Shown: piece by piece, positions 40,972-50,262 of the stretch
How the letters are laid out: every line of letters begins with the position of its first letter
Numbering within the stretch: the stretch's first letter is position 1
Origin: Bacteroidota bacterium
GTDB taxonomy: Bacteria; Bacteroidota; Bacteroidia; Chitinophagales; Chitinophagaceae
Direction: 5' to 3'
Assembly (NCBI GenBank): GCA_026391455.1
Contig: JAPLEH010000069.1
Span: 1 to 64,000, forward strand
DNA: 64,000 bases
Position numbers and translations under genes: made by a program
The notes under the pieces: generated by a model
What the model was told of the DNA's origin: nothing
Seen by the model: the letters and a program-made list of their open reading frames with translations, nothing else
The model's database searches: none

Positions 40972-42450
40972 TTATCGGAATGCCTTCTCCACTTGTTTGG
41001 CTACCACTTCACCACTGATCAGGCTTGGGGGTACGCCCGGCCCGGGTACAGTAAGCTGACCGGTATAAAAGAGGTTGCTTACTTTTTTACTCTTACACGA
41101 TGGCCTGAAAATGGCCGTCTGCATCAGCGTATTGGCCAGGCCATATGCATTGCCCCGGTACGAATTATAATCATGTACGAAATCACTCACAGAATAGGAT
41201 TTCTTGTACACCACCGAATCCAGTATACTTTGACCCGTATGTTTCTCCATTCTCCGGATGATCTTCTGAAAATAGGTTTCCCGGAGCGCTTCCGTATCTC
41301 CTTCTAACCCGGATGCCACTGGTATCAACAGCACCAGATTTTCATGTCCCGGGGGTGCCACCGAACTGTCTGTAAGCGACGAAACACTTGCGTAAAACAA
41401 AGGTTCGGCCGGCCAGAGCGGGTCTTTATATATTTCTTTACCATGCTGTTCAAACGGCACATCGAAGAACAAGGAATGATGCTCCAGGTTAGTCAGTTTT
41501 TTATTCAACCCCACATAATACAGCAGGCAGGACGGTGCCATGATCTTTTTATTCCACCATTTCTCTGTATATGACCTGTATTCGGGTGGCAACAATTCTT
41601 TTTCGGTAAAATGATAATCCGCTCCGCTGATCACTGCATCGGCCCGGTATACATTTTTATCGGTAATTACCTGACGGGCAGCGCTTTTTTCGATCTGTAT
41701 TTCCTTTACATTTTCGCCGAAACGAAATTGAACGCCGAGTTCCAGAGCCAGCCGGTACATGCCGTCCACCACAGCGTACATACCTCCTCTAGGATACCAG
41801 GTACCACCTTTAATATCTGCATAGTTCATCAAACTGTACAGTGCAGGAGTATCTTCCGGCAGCGCGCCCAAGAAGAGTACGGGAAACTCCATCATCTGAC
41901 GGAGTTTGGGATGGGTAAAATAATGGGCAATATGTTTTTTGATAGAAGAAAAAACCTGTAGCCTGAATACGCCACTTATCGTTTTCCAATCCATAAATTC
42001 GGTGAGAGAACGGCCCGGTTTGTACACCAGGTTATTGATACCAGCTTCGTATTTGTATGCAGCTCCTGCCAGAAATTTCTCCAGCCTGGCCCCGCTTCCC
42101 GGTTCGAGTGATTCGAAAACCTTTTTTAATTCTTCGAAACTCGCCGGCATATCGGTGTGGTCATCGCTCCAGTAAATGCGGTATGATGGATCGAGCCTTT
42201 CAAGTTCATAATAATCTGAAACCTTTTTGCCAAACTGTGCGAAATACCTTTCAAACACATCGGGCATCCAGTAAAAGCTGGGGCCCATATCGAAGGTATA
42301 TCCATCTTGTTTCCATTGCCGGGCCCTGCCACCAGGTGTAGTATTCTTCTCCACCACTGTTACATTCCATCCCTGTTTTGCCATAAATGATGCGGCTGAT
42401 AATCCCGCGAACCCACTCCCGATAACTACAACTGATTTTTCACTCACCAT
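40972..42450 (-). CDS. crtI: Phytoene desaturase
   Basis: VVVIGSGFAGLSAASFMAKQGWNVTVVEKN and C-terminal YTGQLTVPGPGVPPSLISGEVVAKQV. Confidence 0.95.
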   Translation of the reverse strand: MVSEKSVVVIGSGFAGLSAASFMAKQGWNVTVVEKNTTPGGRARQWKQDGYTFDMGPSFYWMPDVFERYFAQFGKKVSDYYELERLDPSYRIYWSDDHTDMPASFEELKKVFESLEPGSGARLEKFLAGAAYKYEAGINNLVYKPGRSLTEFMDWKTISGVFRLQVFSSIKKHIAHYFTHPKLRQMMEFPVLFLGALPEDTPALYSLMNYADIKGGTWYPRGGMYAVVDGMYRLALELGVQFRFGENVKEIQIEKSAARQVITDKNVYRADAVISGADYHFTEKELLPPEYRSYTEKWWNKKIMAPSCLLYYVGLNKKLTNLEHHSLFFDVPFEQHGKEIYKDPLWPAEPLFYASVSSLTDSSVAPPGHENLVLLIPVASGLEGDTEALRETYFQKIIRRMEKHTGQSILDSVVYKKSYSVSDFVHDYNSYRGNAYGLANTLMQTAIFRPSCKSKKVSNLFYTGQLTVPGPGVPPSLISGEVVAKQVEKAFR

Positions 42451-42457
42451 ATTTTTT

Positions 42458-42958
42458 TTAATGTCGGCTGATCTGTTCCTTTAAAAGTTTACGGGCAAAA
42501 TGGATCCGGCTCTTGATAGTACCGAGTGGTTCATTCAATGCTTCCGCGATCTCATTGTACCGGTAGCCTTCAAAGTACAACAAAAACGGGGTTTTAAATA
42601 TTTCCGGGAGATCCTTTACGGCCTGCTGAATTTCTTTTACACGCAAATTACTTTCGGCAGAATTAGGAATGGCCGCTTGTTGATGATCCAGCAGGAATTC
42701 ATTCGGAGTATTATCGAATATCGTTTTTTGCCGGGCCCTGCGACGGTAATTATTGATGAAAATATTACGCATGATCGTAAAGAGCCAGGCCCTGATATTC
42801 GTACCCGCATTATACTTTTCCTGGTTGGCCAGTGCTTTACAAAGGGTTTCCTGACAAAGATCATTCGCTGCTTCATTATCACGCGTGAGATTCACAGCAA
42901 AAGGCTTCAAAAAACCGGCATTGTTCACCAGCATCTCGTTAAACTCAATCGCAGACAT
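42458..42958 (-). CDS. ECF-type RNA polymerase sigma factor
   Basis: DLCQETLCKAL, RAWLFTIMRNIFINNYRR, RYNEIAEALNEPLGTIKSRIHFARKLL. Confidence 0.92.
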   Translation of the reverse strand: MSAIEFNEMLVNNAGFLKPFAVNLTRDNEAANDLCQETLCKALANQEKYNAGTNIRAWLFTIMRNIFINNYRRRARQKTIFDNTPNEFLLDHQQAAIPNSAESNLRVKEIQQAVKDLPEIFKTPFLLYFEGYRYNEIAEALNEPLGTIKSRIHFARKLLKEQISRH

Positions 42959-42965
42959 AATTTTG

Positions 42966-42995
42966 TGTTTAAGATTAGATACGTAAAGTTAAACA
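42966..42995. promoter_or_regulatory. Operator-like inverted repeat 1
   Basis: TGTTTAAG-N14-GTTAAACA. Confidence 0.6.
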
Positions 42996-43020
42996 AATCG
43001 GATTGGGATATGCCTATTTT

Positions 43021-43050
43021 TGTTTAATATTTTTGTCATAAAATTAAACA
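43021..43050. promoter_or_regulatory. Operator-like inverted repeat 2
   Basis: TGTTTAAT-N14-ATTAAACA, perfect 8-bp arms. Confidence 0.65.
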
Positions 43051-43071
43051 GTTGAGGGTCAAGGGACTGAA

Positions 43072-43959
43072 TCAGCGGGAGGACAGGGAAACCAGCATTT
43101 CCACCACTTCCTGGAGGGATTTCTTGAAATGTACGTTTGCGGGCACCTTCTTTTTGTATTGATGGGTCAGCAAACCGGAGATAATGGTGGGGGTATTGAA
43201 AAACCGGTGCTCAGCATTATGAAGAAATTTTTCGAAATTGAAATTGGGGCAGGTTGCGGTAAGATGAATAAACGTATAATCCGGCTTTTTAAATTCGAGG
43301 AGGTGGATTACATCCCTTACCGGTACGTTGGCACCCAGGTATATTACCCGGAAACCGCGACTTTTCATCATGTACCAGGTAAAAAGAAGCCCGAGTTCGT
43401 GGTGTTCCCCTTCCGGGAGGAAAAGCAGAAAGGTGGTATCAGTATGTGTTACGGGCATACATCCTTCGATGGCCACGATCAGTTTTTGACGGATCACATT
43501 GGTCACCAGATGTTCCTGCCCGGGGAAAATATGACCGGTTTGCCAGAGTATACCGATCTTTTCCAGAAATGGAAAAATGATCTGCATCACCGCCCTTTCT
43601 ATACCTTTTACATTGATATATCCGGTCAAAATTTTTTCAAACTTTTCAATATCGAGGTCCACCATGTGCTGCACCAGTTCATTCACTACTCTTTCCTGTA
43701 TAGCTTTGGGATCGCCGAGTGAGAGGATACGGGTGCTGATTTCGTCCGGCTGCATCCGGTCGATATGCGATATTTTAAATCCGTATTTATTCAGCAGTGC
43801 AATATTGAGTACGGTCTTCAATTCCTCATTGGTATAATAGCGGATATTGGTGGTGGTACGCTGTGGCTTGAGGAAGTTATAACGCTGCTCCCAGATACGG
43901 ATCGTATGGGCTTTAATGCCGGAGAGATTTTCCAGGTCTTTGATGGTAAACGCGTTCAT
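43072..43959 (-). CDS. MerR-family regulator with B12-binding domain (CarH/LitR-like)
   Basis: MerR HTH IKDLENLSGIKAHTIRIWEQRY; photoreceptor motif WQTGHIFPGQEH; cobalamin-ligand region EGEHHELGLL. Confidence 0.88.
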   Translation of the reverse strand: MNAFTIKDLENLSGIKAHTIRIWEQRYNFLKPQRTTTNIRYYTNEELKTVLNIALLNKYGFKISHIDRMQPDEISTRILSLGDPKAIQERVVNELVQHMVDLDIEKFEKILTGYINVKGIERAVMQIIFPFLEKIGILWQTGHIFPGQEHLVTNVIRQKLIVAIEGCMPVTHTDTTFLLFLPEGEHHELGLLFTWYMMKSRGFRVIYLGANVPVRDVIHLLEFKKPDYTFIHLTATCPNFNFEKFLHNAEHRFFNTPTIISGLLTHQYKKKVPANVHFKKSLQEVVEMLVSLSSR

Positions 43960-44020
43960 AATATCGTAATTACAACCCGAATTGAAAAAAGTTCAGTGGC
44001 CCGCCCGCCTGGTTTCCCCC

Positions 44021-44758
44021 TCAGAGACCAGCATTGAGTATCCGCCCGGTATTCAGCAGTTTTTCCAGGGGTGCGGCCAGGGCCTTGTTTTGCAGCGCTT
44101 CAAGGTGCCGGAACCCATGCAGATCGGTACCCACCAGGTCGTAGTAATTCTTTTTGAGCAAGAACTGGGCAAGCTCCTGGGCGGATTTGCCATAATACCC
44201 GGTAATGGATAAGAGGTTGAGCTGAAACAAACATCCTGCATCTTTCAATTCTTCATAAAAATCCTTGTTGCCTTCCAGGTAGAGATACCGCTCCGGGTGC
44301 GCAATGATGGGTTGGTATCCCTGCATCTGCATTTCAAATAAAATATCTTTCAGGCTATGGGAAGGATAAGCCAGTGAAAATTCTGTAAGTACCATTTTAC
44401 CACTCACGGTGAGGAGGGGCTCATTGTTCTTCAGCAATTCCGCTACATGGTCATCGAGAAAGTATTCGGCTGCCGCATGCAATTCCACTTCTATGCCTTC
44501 TTCTTTCAATGCGGTTCTTACTACGTCCAGTTTTTCCGCTATGATCTCCCGGGTGTTCTGATACATATCCCACATGATGTGCGGGGTGGTGATGAACTTT
44601 TTATATCCCAGTTCCATCATTCCCTTTATCAGTTTAAGGCTGGTAGCCACATCGGGTGAACCGTCATCAATACCCGGCAACAGGTGCGAGTGCATATCCA
44701 CCCGTATCCGGCTGAAATCGGTAGGCTTTTGGGGTGGCTTGGAAAAAAGTTTGAACAT
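44021..44758 (-). CDS. CpsB/CapC-type PHP tyrosine phosphatase
   Basis: VDMHSHLLPGIDDGSPD and HPERY motifs. Confidence 0.88.
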   Translation of the reverse strand: MFKLFSKPPQKPTDFSRIRVDMHSHLLPGIDDGSPDVATSLKLIKGMMELGYKKFITTPHIMWDMYQNTREIIAEKLDVVRTALKEEGIEVELHAAAEYFLDDHVAELLKNNEPLLTVSGKMVLTEFSLAYPSHSLKDILFEMQMQGYQPIIAHPERYLYLEGNKDFYEELKDAGCLFQLNLLSITGYYGKSAQELAQFLLKKNYYDLVGTDLHGFRHLEALQNKALAAPLEKLLNTGRILNAGL

Positions 44759-44788
44759 CGTGCTTTATTCGGTACCGAAATTACAGTA

Positions 44789-45451
44789 TTAAAAACTTCT
44801 TTTGGGCAGAGAAGAAAACACTTTATACACGAGGTTGCTTTTGGGAAAAACCACATACCAGGCCGTGAGGAACATGATCATAAAATCGGTGTAAAAGCTC
44901 TGGTGCTGCTGGTACCAAACTTCCAGTGCCCCTTTATACGGCAATATCACATCCCGGTAACATTCATGGGGCGGAAGGCTGCTTTGGGTAATGATCAGTT
45001 CTTCATCGCGGAATACAATGGAGCCGATGCCGGTAAGGCCGGGCTGCGTATTGTACACTTTGGATTTCATTTCATCCGAATAGCGGTCAAAGCCCACTTT
45101 CATCAGCGGGCGAGGGCCTACAAAAGACATATCGCCGGTAAGGATATTGATCACCTGCGGCAATTCATTGAATTTACTCTGCCGCAAAAACCGTCCAACT
45201 GCAGTGATGCGCGGGTCTCTTCGTACTGTTACATCCCCATGCCCCATATTTGGACTGTTTTTCAGCATGGTGGCAAATTTCCAGATGCGGAATATCTTAT
45301 TCTTATAACCCACCCGCTCCTGGCGGAAAAAAACCTCATGTTCGCCGGTGAGTAATAACAGAATGACGATGGGTATAAATACCGGTAACAATATAATGAT
45401 CGCAATCAGCGAAAAGATGATGTCAAAAAAACGTTTGATGAGCTTGTACAT
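44789..45451 (-). CDS. Bacterial sugar transferase (undecaprenyl-phosphate glycosyl-1-P transferase)
   Basis: YKLIKRFFDIIFSLIAII..., FRQERVGYKNKIFRIWKFATM, MSFVGPRPLM. Confidence 0.92.
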   Translation of the reverse strand: MYKLIKRFFDIIFSLIAIIILLPVFIPIVILLLLTGEHEVFFRQERVGYKNKIFRIWKFATMLKNSPNMGHGDVTVRRDPRITAVGRFLRQSKFNELPQVINILTGDMSFVGPRPLMKVGFDRYSDEMKSKVYNTQPGLTGIGSIVFRDEELIITQSSLPPHECYRDVILPYKGALEVWYQQHQSFYTDFMIMFLTAWYVVFPKSNLVYKVFSSLPKRSF

Positions 45452-45454
45452 GGT

Positions 45455-46603
45455 TTATCCGATAGCTGCTTTGATCTCCTGCACTACAATGGCCAGTTCT
45501 TCATCGGTGATGCTGGTGGAACTGGGGATACTGAGACAGGTATTATAAATATAATCAGAATTATCTTTTTGCTGAATGTACACGCAATCTTTATACATCG
45601 GCAGTTTATTCATGGGCATCCAGAAGCGGCGGCTCAGAATTTTATTGGCATTCAGATGATCGAGCAATTGCTGTTGTTTATCCGTTTGTATAGTGAATAG
45701 CCATCCGTTGGTATGTACATCGGGCAATTCCTGCTGAAAACGGATATCGCCCACCCCAGTCAACTCTTTTTTGTAATAGGCCACACACTCTTTTTTGCGT
45801 GCAATGAAAGAGGGGAGCAATTCCATTTGTCCCACGCCGATTGCTGCGAGTACGTTTACCAGCCGGTAATTGTATCCCACTTCATCGTGATAGTATTCAT
45901 CGGCACTGGCTTTGGCAGTAGTGGTCAGGTGTTTGGCATGTTTGGCCAATGCTTCATCATCGGTTACGATTACACCACCACCTCCGGTGGAAATGATCTT
46001 ATTGCCATTGAAACTGAATGCCGCCAGCGGACTGAACGTACCGGCACTTTTGCCTTTATAAGTGGTACCCAGCGCTTCGGTGGCATCTTCCACGATGGGG
46101 AGCGGGTACTTCTGTACGATCGATAAAAAGCGGTCCATATCGCACATATTCCCGAGTATATGCACGGGCATAATGGCGCCTATCCTTCTGCCATCTTTAA
46201 TATAGATCAGATCACCATTCTTTATATCGGTTTCATCTTCCAGAAACTGCTCGAGCAGGTCGAGGTCCATTTGCCAGAGCGAAGGGTCTGCGTCAATGAG
46301 CAGGGGTTCTGCATTCAGGTATTTGATCGAATTGGCAGATGCTACAAACGTGAGATTGGGCAATATCACATAATCGCCCTGCTTTACGCCGCTTAACAAA
46401 AGGGCGATATGCAATGCTGCAGTACCATTTACTGCAGCCACCCCATATTTGGCACCTGCAAAGGCGGCCACCATTTCTTCAAACTGTGTGACGTATGATC
46501 CCACAGATGATATCCATCCGGTATCCAGGCAATCCTTTACATATTTCCATTCGTTGCCGGCTATATTGGGCACGCTGAGCGGGATAAAGCGGGTGTTACT
46601 CAT
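45455..46603 (-). CDS. LegC-like DegT/DnrJ/EryC1 aminotransferase
   Basis: TGWISSVGSYVTQFEE, AVNGTAALHIALLL, FSFNGNKIISTGGGG. Confidence 0.9.
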   Translation of the reverse strand: MSNTRFIPLSVPNIAGNEWKYVKDCLDTGWISSVGSYVTQFEEMVAAFAGAKYGVAAVNGTAALHIALLLSGVKQGDYVILPNLTFVASANSIKYLNAEPLLIDADPSLWQMDLDLLEQFLEDETDIKNGDLIYIKDGRRIGAIMPVHILGNMCDMDRFLSIVQKYPLPIVEDATEALGTTYKGKSAGTFSPLAAFSFNGNKIISTGGGGVIVTDDEALAKHAKHLTTTAKASADEYYHDEVGYNYRLVNVLAAIGVGQMELLPSFIARKKECVAYYKKELTGVGDIRFQQELPDVHTNGWLFTIQTDKQQQLLDHLNANKILSRRFWMPMNKLPMYKDCVYIQQKDNSDYIYNTCLSIPSSTSITDEELAIVVQEIKAAIG

Positions 46604-47591
46604 ATACTAATTTTCCGGATTCAAGGTATTGGTTGTACCATTCTACTGTTATTTTCAATCCTTCCTTCCACATTACTTCGGGCTCAAAGCCAAGCTGTGT
46701 TTTTGCTTTGGTAATATCGGGGCAGCGGCGGCTTACAGAACCGGGATAGGTGGGTGCATTTTCAAAGGTGCCTGTATAGCCCATCAGTTCGCCGGCATAA
46801 TGTATCAATTCGCCAATCGTGATCTCATCCTGCGTTCCGATATGATAGATCTCGCCATTGGTATTGGGTTGCTCCATAGCGAGTACGGTTCCTTTTACAG
46901 CATCGGTAATATAACAGAATGCGCGGGTCTGATCATGTCCGTATACTTTGAACGGATCTTCGCCTTTGCGGTAGCGTACCACGAGGTGAGGGATCACGTG
47001 TTTGAATCCCATACGGGGACCATAGACATTATGGTAACGTACTATGGTTGTTTCAAAACCCAGTATGCGGGCATAGTTCAGGAAGCCAGATTCACCCAGC
47101 ATTTTGGTTACCGCATAGGTAAACCGCGGGTGACCGATCTCCTGAATACAAAGCGGCACTTCTTCGGGCGTAGGGGTAGTATATCCAAATGCTTCGATGG
47201 TACCGGCATAGCATTCGCTGGTAGATGTAAACAATACTTTTCCCACTTTTGAACGGCGCACCCATTCGAGTGTATTAAAGATCAGTGCGGTATTGATACG
47301 AATGATTTCATGCGGAATGGAGTTGGCATTGTCCACGCCCACTACAGAGGCCAGCATATATACCTGATCGTACGCCTCATCCAGTTGATCGAATGTGGCG
47401 GGGTTGGTAAAATCTCCCGCTACCACGCGGATATTATGTTTATTCACCAGTTCGGTAAAATAATCATCCTGTTTACCACGCGCGAAATTATCGGCAATAG
47501 TCAATGTATAATCGCGGTTCTCTGCGAGGTATTTGGTAATGTTGAAGCCGATAAATCCGGCACCTCCCAGTAATAAAACGTTTTTACTCAT
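46596..47591 (-). CDS. NAD-dependent epimerase/dehydratase
   Basis: LLLGGAGFIGFNITKYL Rossmann motif; GLKITVEWYNQYLESGKL C-terminus. Confidence 0.9.
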   Translation of the reverse strand: MSKNVLLLGGAGFIGFNITKYLAENRDYTLTIADNFARGKQDDYFTELVNKHNIRVVAGDFTNPATFDQLDEAYDQVYMLASVVGVDNANSIPHEIIRINTALIFNTLEWVRRSKVGKVLFTSTSECYAGTIEAFGYTTPTPEEVPLCIQEIGHPRFTYAVTKMLGESGFLNYARILGFETTIVRYHNVYGPRMGFKHVIPHLVVRYRKGEDPFKVYGHDQTRAFCYITDAVKGTVLAMEQPNTNGEIYHIGTQDEITIGELIHYAGELMGYTGTFENAPTYPGSVSRRCPDITKAKTQLGFEPEVMWKEGLKITVEWYNQYLESGKLVYE

Positions 47592-47598
47592 ATGTGTT

Positions 47599-47675
47599 GT
47601 TCAAAAGGTTTAAAAGGTTCAAAAGGTTTAAAAGGTTCAAGAGGTTTCATAAGTTACATAGGTTTCATAGGTTGT
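47599..47675. repeat. Degenerate 9-bp tandem repeat (GGTTYAAAA/GGTTTCATA)
   Basis: Period-9 array; further copies interleaved to ~47804. Confidence 0.7.
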
Positions 47676-47684
47676 TGGTACATG

Positions 47685-47852
47685 CTGCCTGAGCGTAGCC
47701 GAAGGCAGGTCCAAAAGGTTTCATAGGTTATTAGTACATGCTGCCTGAGCGTAGCCGAAGGCAGGTTCAAAAGGTTTCATAAGTTACATAGGTTTCATAG
47801 GTTGTCAAGACCTGCCTGCCCAATGGGCTGCCTGAGCGTAGCCGAAGGCAGG
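47685..47852. repeat. Three copies of 25-bp hairpin repeat CTGCCTGAGCGTAGCCGAAGGCAGG
   Basis: Identical copies at 47685-47709, 47741-47765, 47828-47852. Confidence 0.92.
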
Positions 47853-47887
47853 TTCACCATTGACTATTCACTATTGACCACTCACCA

Positions 47888-49405
47888 TTATATATCTCCT
47901 CTTCCGATCACTTTCACCGTATGTTTCTCACTTACGGTACGAATATCCTCATTGGTGAGTACACCAATGGTATCATACAACAGACACTGCGGTTGCGATT
48001 TTATTTTATCCAGCAATGCTGCATTGTTCCTGTAATCCTTGTGTCCGGTAGTGATGATGATCACATCATAATTTTCCTGCAGCAACGCGTCGAGATCCTG
48101 GTTGATCCAGCTATCCTTTTCTTCCCAGTATTTTACATGCGGATCGTGTAAGGTTACCTGCGCTCCTTCCATCAGCAACTGATCATAAAACGGCTCCACC
48201 GGTGTATAGCGGGTATCGCCCACATCATTGAGGTAGCTCACCCCCAGCAGTAATACTTTTTTCCCTTCAAGGGAACTGTTGTATTGCGCCTTCAGGTAAT
48301 TGAAAGCATAAATGGGCATTTTATCATTGATCTGTACTCCGCGTTCGCTTTGTCCCAGTTTTTCTTCACTGCCAAATAAATTCATACGTGCCCAACTGGC
48401 CAGCAGCGGATCTTTGGTAAGGCAATAGCCACCCACGCCCAATCCGGGCAGCATGATATTCTTATGCGTGGGGCGCATGCGGATGGCATTCACCACTTCA
48501 TAAATATCCACGCCCGCCTCTTCGGCAAAACGGCTCCATTCCACCATAAAGGCGATGTTCATGGCACGAAAAGAATTTTCCAGCACTTTCGCCATTTCTG
48601 TGGCATTGGTATTTCCCAATCGGGTAAGGGGGTATTCGTCGGTGCGTATAACCGTTCTTAAAAAGCTCTCTACGGCCACTGCACTTTTTTCATCGGTACC
48701 TGCAAATACCCGGTAAAAATTCTGGATCGAATCAATGTATTTGGGTCCGGGCATTACTCGTTCATAGGAGTGTCCCACTTTCAACTGATCTGACGGTAAC
48801 CCGCGACTGGTCAATGCTTCTTCCAGCAGGGGACGAACAATTTTCTGCGCAGTTCCGGGAGGCACCGTGGTCTCCACCAGTACCAGCACATCTTCTTTAC
48901 AGCAACTGCCAATGGCCGCAATGGCTTTTTTGAAGGGGGTAAGGTCCACATCATATCCTTCCAGGTCTTTCTGCACAGAGGAGCGTTTTTGTACATCGAG
49001 GTTGATGTCCACCACCACTACATCGGCCTTACTGTATGCGTACGCATCAAAGGAAGCGTAATAATTTTTTTTCTCCCGGGAACGTTGGTAATAGATATCG
49101 ATTTTGGGATCGCTGGCCAGTATCGGGAAGATACCTTCGTTGATAGAACGGATTTTCCAATACGATGCGGGAGTAGGAAGATCCACGCCAATGACCGCAT
49201 ATTCTTCGGTCAGCGCATTGGCGACCACCAGGCCCATTACAGAACCTACAAAACCAAGTCCCTGAACGACCACTACTTTTTTCCCGGGGTGCAGGGCGAT
49301 AAAAGCATCGATCCCCGCTTTATCATCGGGTGTGGCCGGAATTTCATATTCCTTCCCGGTAATGGGGCTTTTGGAAATTTTATGGGTTGTTGCTGTGGTT
49401 GTCAT
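47888..49405 (-). CDS. UDP-glucose/GDP-mannose-type nucleotide-sugar dehydrogenase
   Basis: VVVVQGLGFVGSVMGLVVANAL; VVETTVPPGTAQKIVRPLL; GLGVGGYCLTKDP. Confidence 0.88.
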   Translation of the reverse strand: MTTTATTHKISKSPITGKEYEIPATPDDKAGIDAFIALHPGKKVVVVQGLGFVGSVMGLVVANALTEEYAVIGVDLPTPASYWKIRSINEGIFPILASDPKIDIYYQRSREKKNYYASFDAYAYSKADVVVVDINLDVQKRSSVQKDLEGYDVDLTPFKKAIAAIGSCCKEDVLVLVETTVPPGTAQKIVRPLLEEALTSRGLPSDQLKVGHSYERVMPGPKYIDSIQNFYRVFAGTDEKSAVAVESFLRTVIRTDEYPLTRLGNTNATEMAKVLENSFRAMNIAFMVEWSRFAEEAGVDIYEVVNAIRMRPTHKNIMLPGLGVGGYCLTKDPLLASWARMNLFGSEEKLGQSERGVQINDKMPIYAFNYLKAQYNSSLEGKKVLLLGVSYLNDVGDTRYTPVEPFYDQLLMEGAQVTLHDPHVKYWEEKDSWINQDLDALLQENYDVIIITTGHKDYRNNAALLDKIKSQPQCLLYDTIGVLTNEDIRTVSEKHTVKVIGRGDI

Positions 49406-50133
49406 GAATGAGTAGCTGCTTGCAGTTTAAAAATATGGTTACCTATTTTGGTAAATGCCCAGGGGGTTTTATATGTGGTGGCCCTGATCCTTTTAGTGAT
49501 TTCCTCCTCAGACATATCGGGAGTAATACAACAAAGATCATCCAGTTGCTTACGGGTATAGGGTTTCCGTTGCCATTGTTCGCTGGTCTGCGGTAATGTT
49601 TTCCCTTGCAAGAGTAATTGCATGAGTTCATAAAAACTCTCCTCGATCAACTGATAACAATGTTGTGTGACGCTATATACCGTATCCTCCTCCCCTATAG
49701 GAAATCGTTTTACTTTGATAATATCCCCGGAATCCACTTTTGCTTTCATGTGGTGACAGGTAATGCCGTATTCTTTTTCGCCATTATAGATGGCAAAGTT
49801 TGTACATCCGGTACCCGGGTATTCGGGGCTGCCGGGATGGAAGTTGATAGCGGCTACGGCTGCATTTGCCAGCAGGCTGTCGGGATAGATCCAGGGTGAT
49901 ATGAAGGAAATAAGCAGGTCGCCTTTCCAGTTCAGAATTTCGGGAGATAGTTTATCTTTTCTGCCTCCGGAAAAAATAGTGGGTGCCGTAAAATGTTTTT
50001 CCACAAATGCGGTGGCACGGCGGGCGTATTCATTGTCCTTTTTACAGAGGAATAAAACGTTGTATTCTTTCGGATCTTTTTCGTTCACTGTCGGTGTGTT
50101 ATGAGGATCGGGCTTTTCGTTACCGGCCAGCAA
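49402..50133 (-). CDS. Formyltransferase-family protein
   Basis: INFHPGSPEYPGTGC and DSGDIIKVKRFPI; 4-bp overlap with the dehydrogenase. Confidence 0.8.
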   Translation of the reverse strand: MLAGNEKPDPHNTPTVNEKDPKEYNVLFLCKKDNEYARRATAFVEKHFTAPTIFSGGRKDKLSPEILNWKGDLLISFISPWIYPDSLLANAAVAAINFHPGSPEYPGTGCTNFAIYNGEKEYGITCHHMKAKVDSGDIIKVKRFPIGEEDTVYSVTQHCYQLIEESFYELMQLLLQGKTLPQTSEQWQRKPYTRKQLDDLCCITPDMSEEEITKRIRATTYKTPWAFTKIGNHIFKLQAATHS

Positions 50134-50208
50134 AGGTATTGAGAATTAACCATATAACTGCTTTTGGGGCCATTTTTTAAGGAGCGGCGTACAGGTGGGA
50201 AATAAATA

Positions 50209-50236
50209 GAAAACCCGGCATATGTACCGGGTTTTC
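50209..50236 (-). terminator. Rho-independent terminator-like hairpin
   Basis: GAAAACCCGG-catatgta-CCGGGTTTTC, perfect 10-bp stem, downstream of the acetyltransferase gene. Confidence 0.65.
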
Positions 50237-50262
50237 ATATTGTTACAGATCCGAAAGTATAA

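Noticed and set aside
44684-45355. 223-aa plus-strand ORF
   Set aside because: Antisense shadow of the phosphatase and sugar transferase genes.
46629-47252. 207-aa plus-strand ORF
   Set aside because: Antisense shadow of the epimerase gene.
47592-47890. CRISPR array
   Set aside because: Repeat units are 7-9 bp tandem or hairpin units without regular 30-40 bp spacers; no cas genes in the window.
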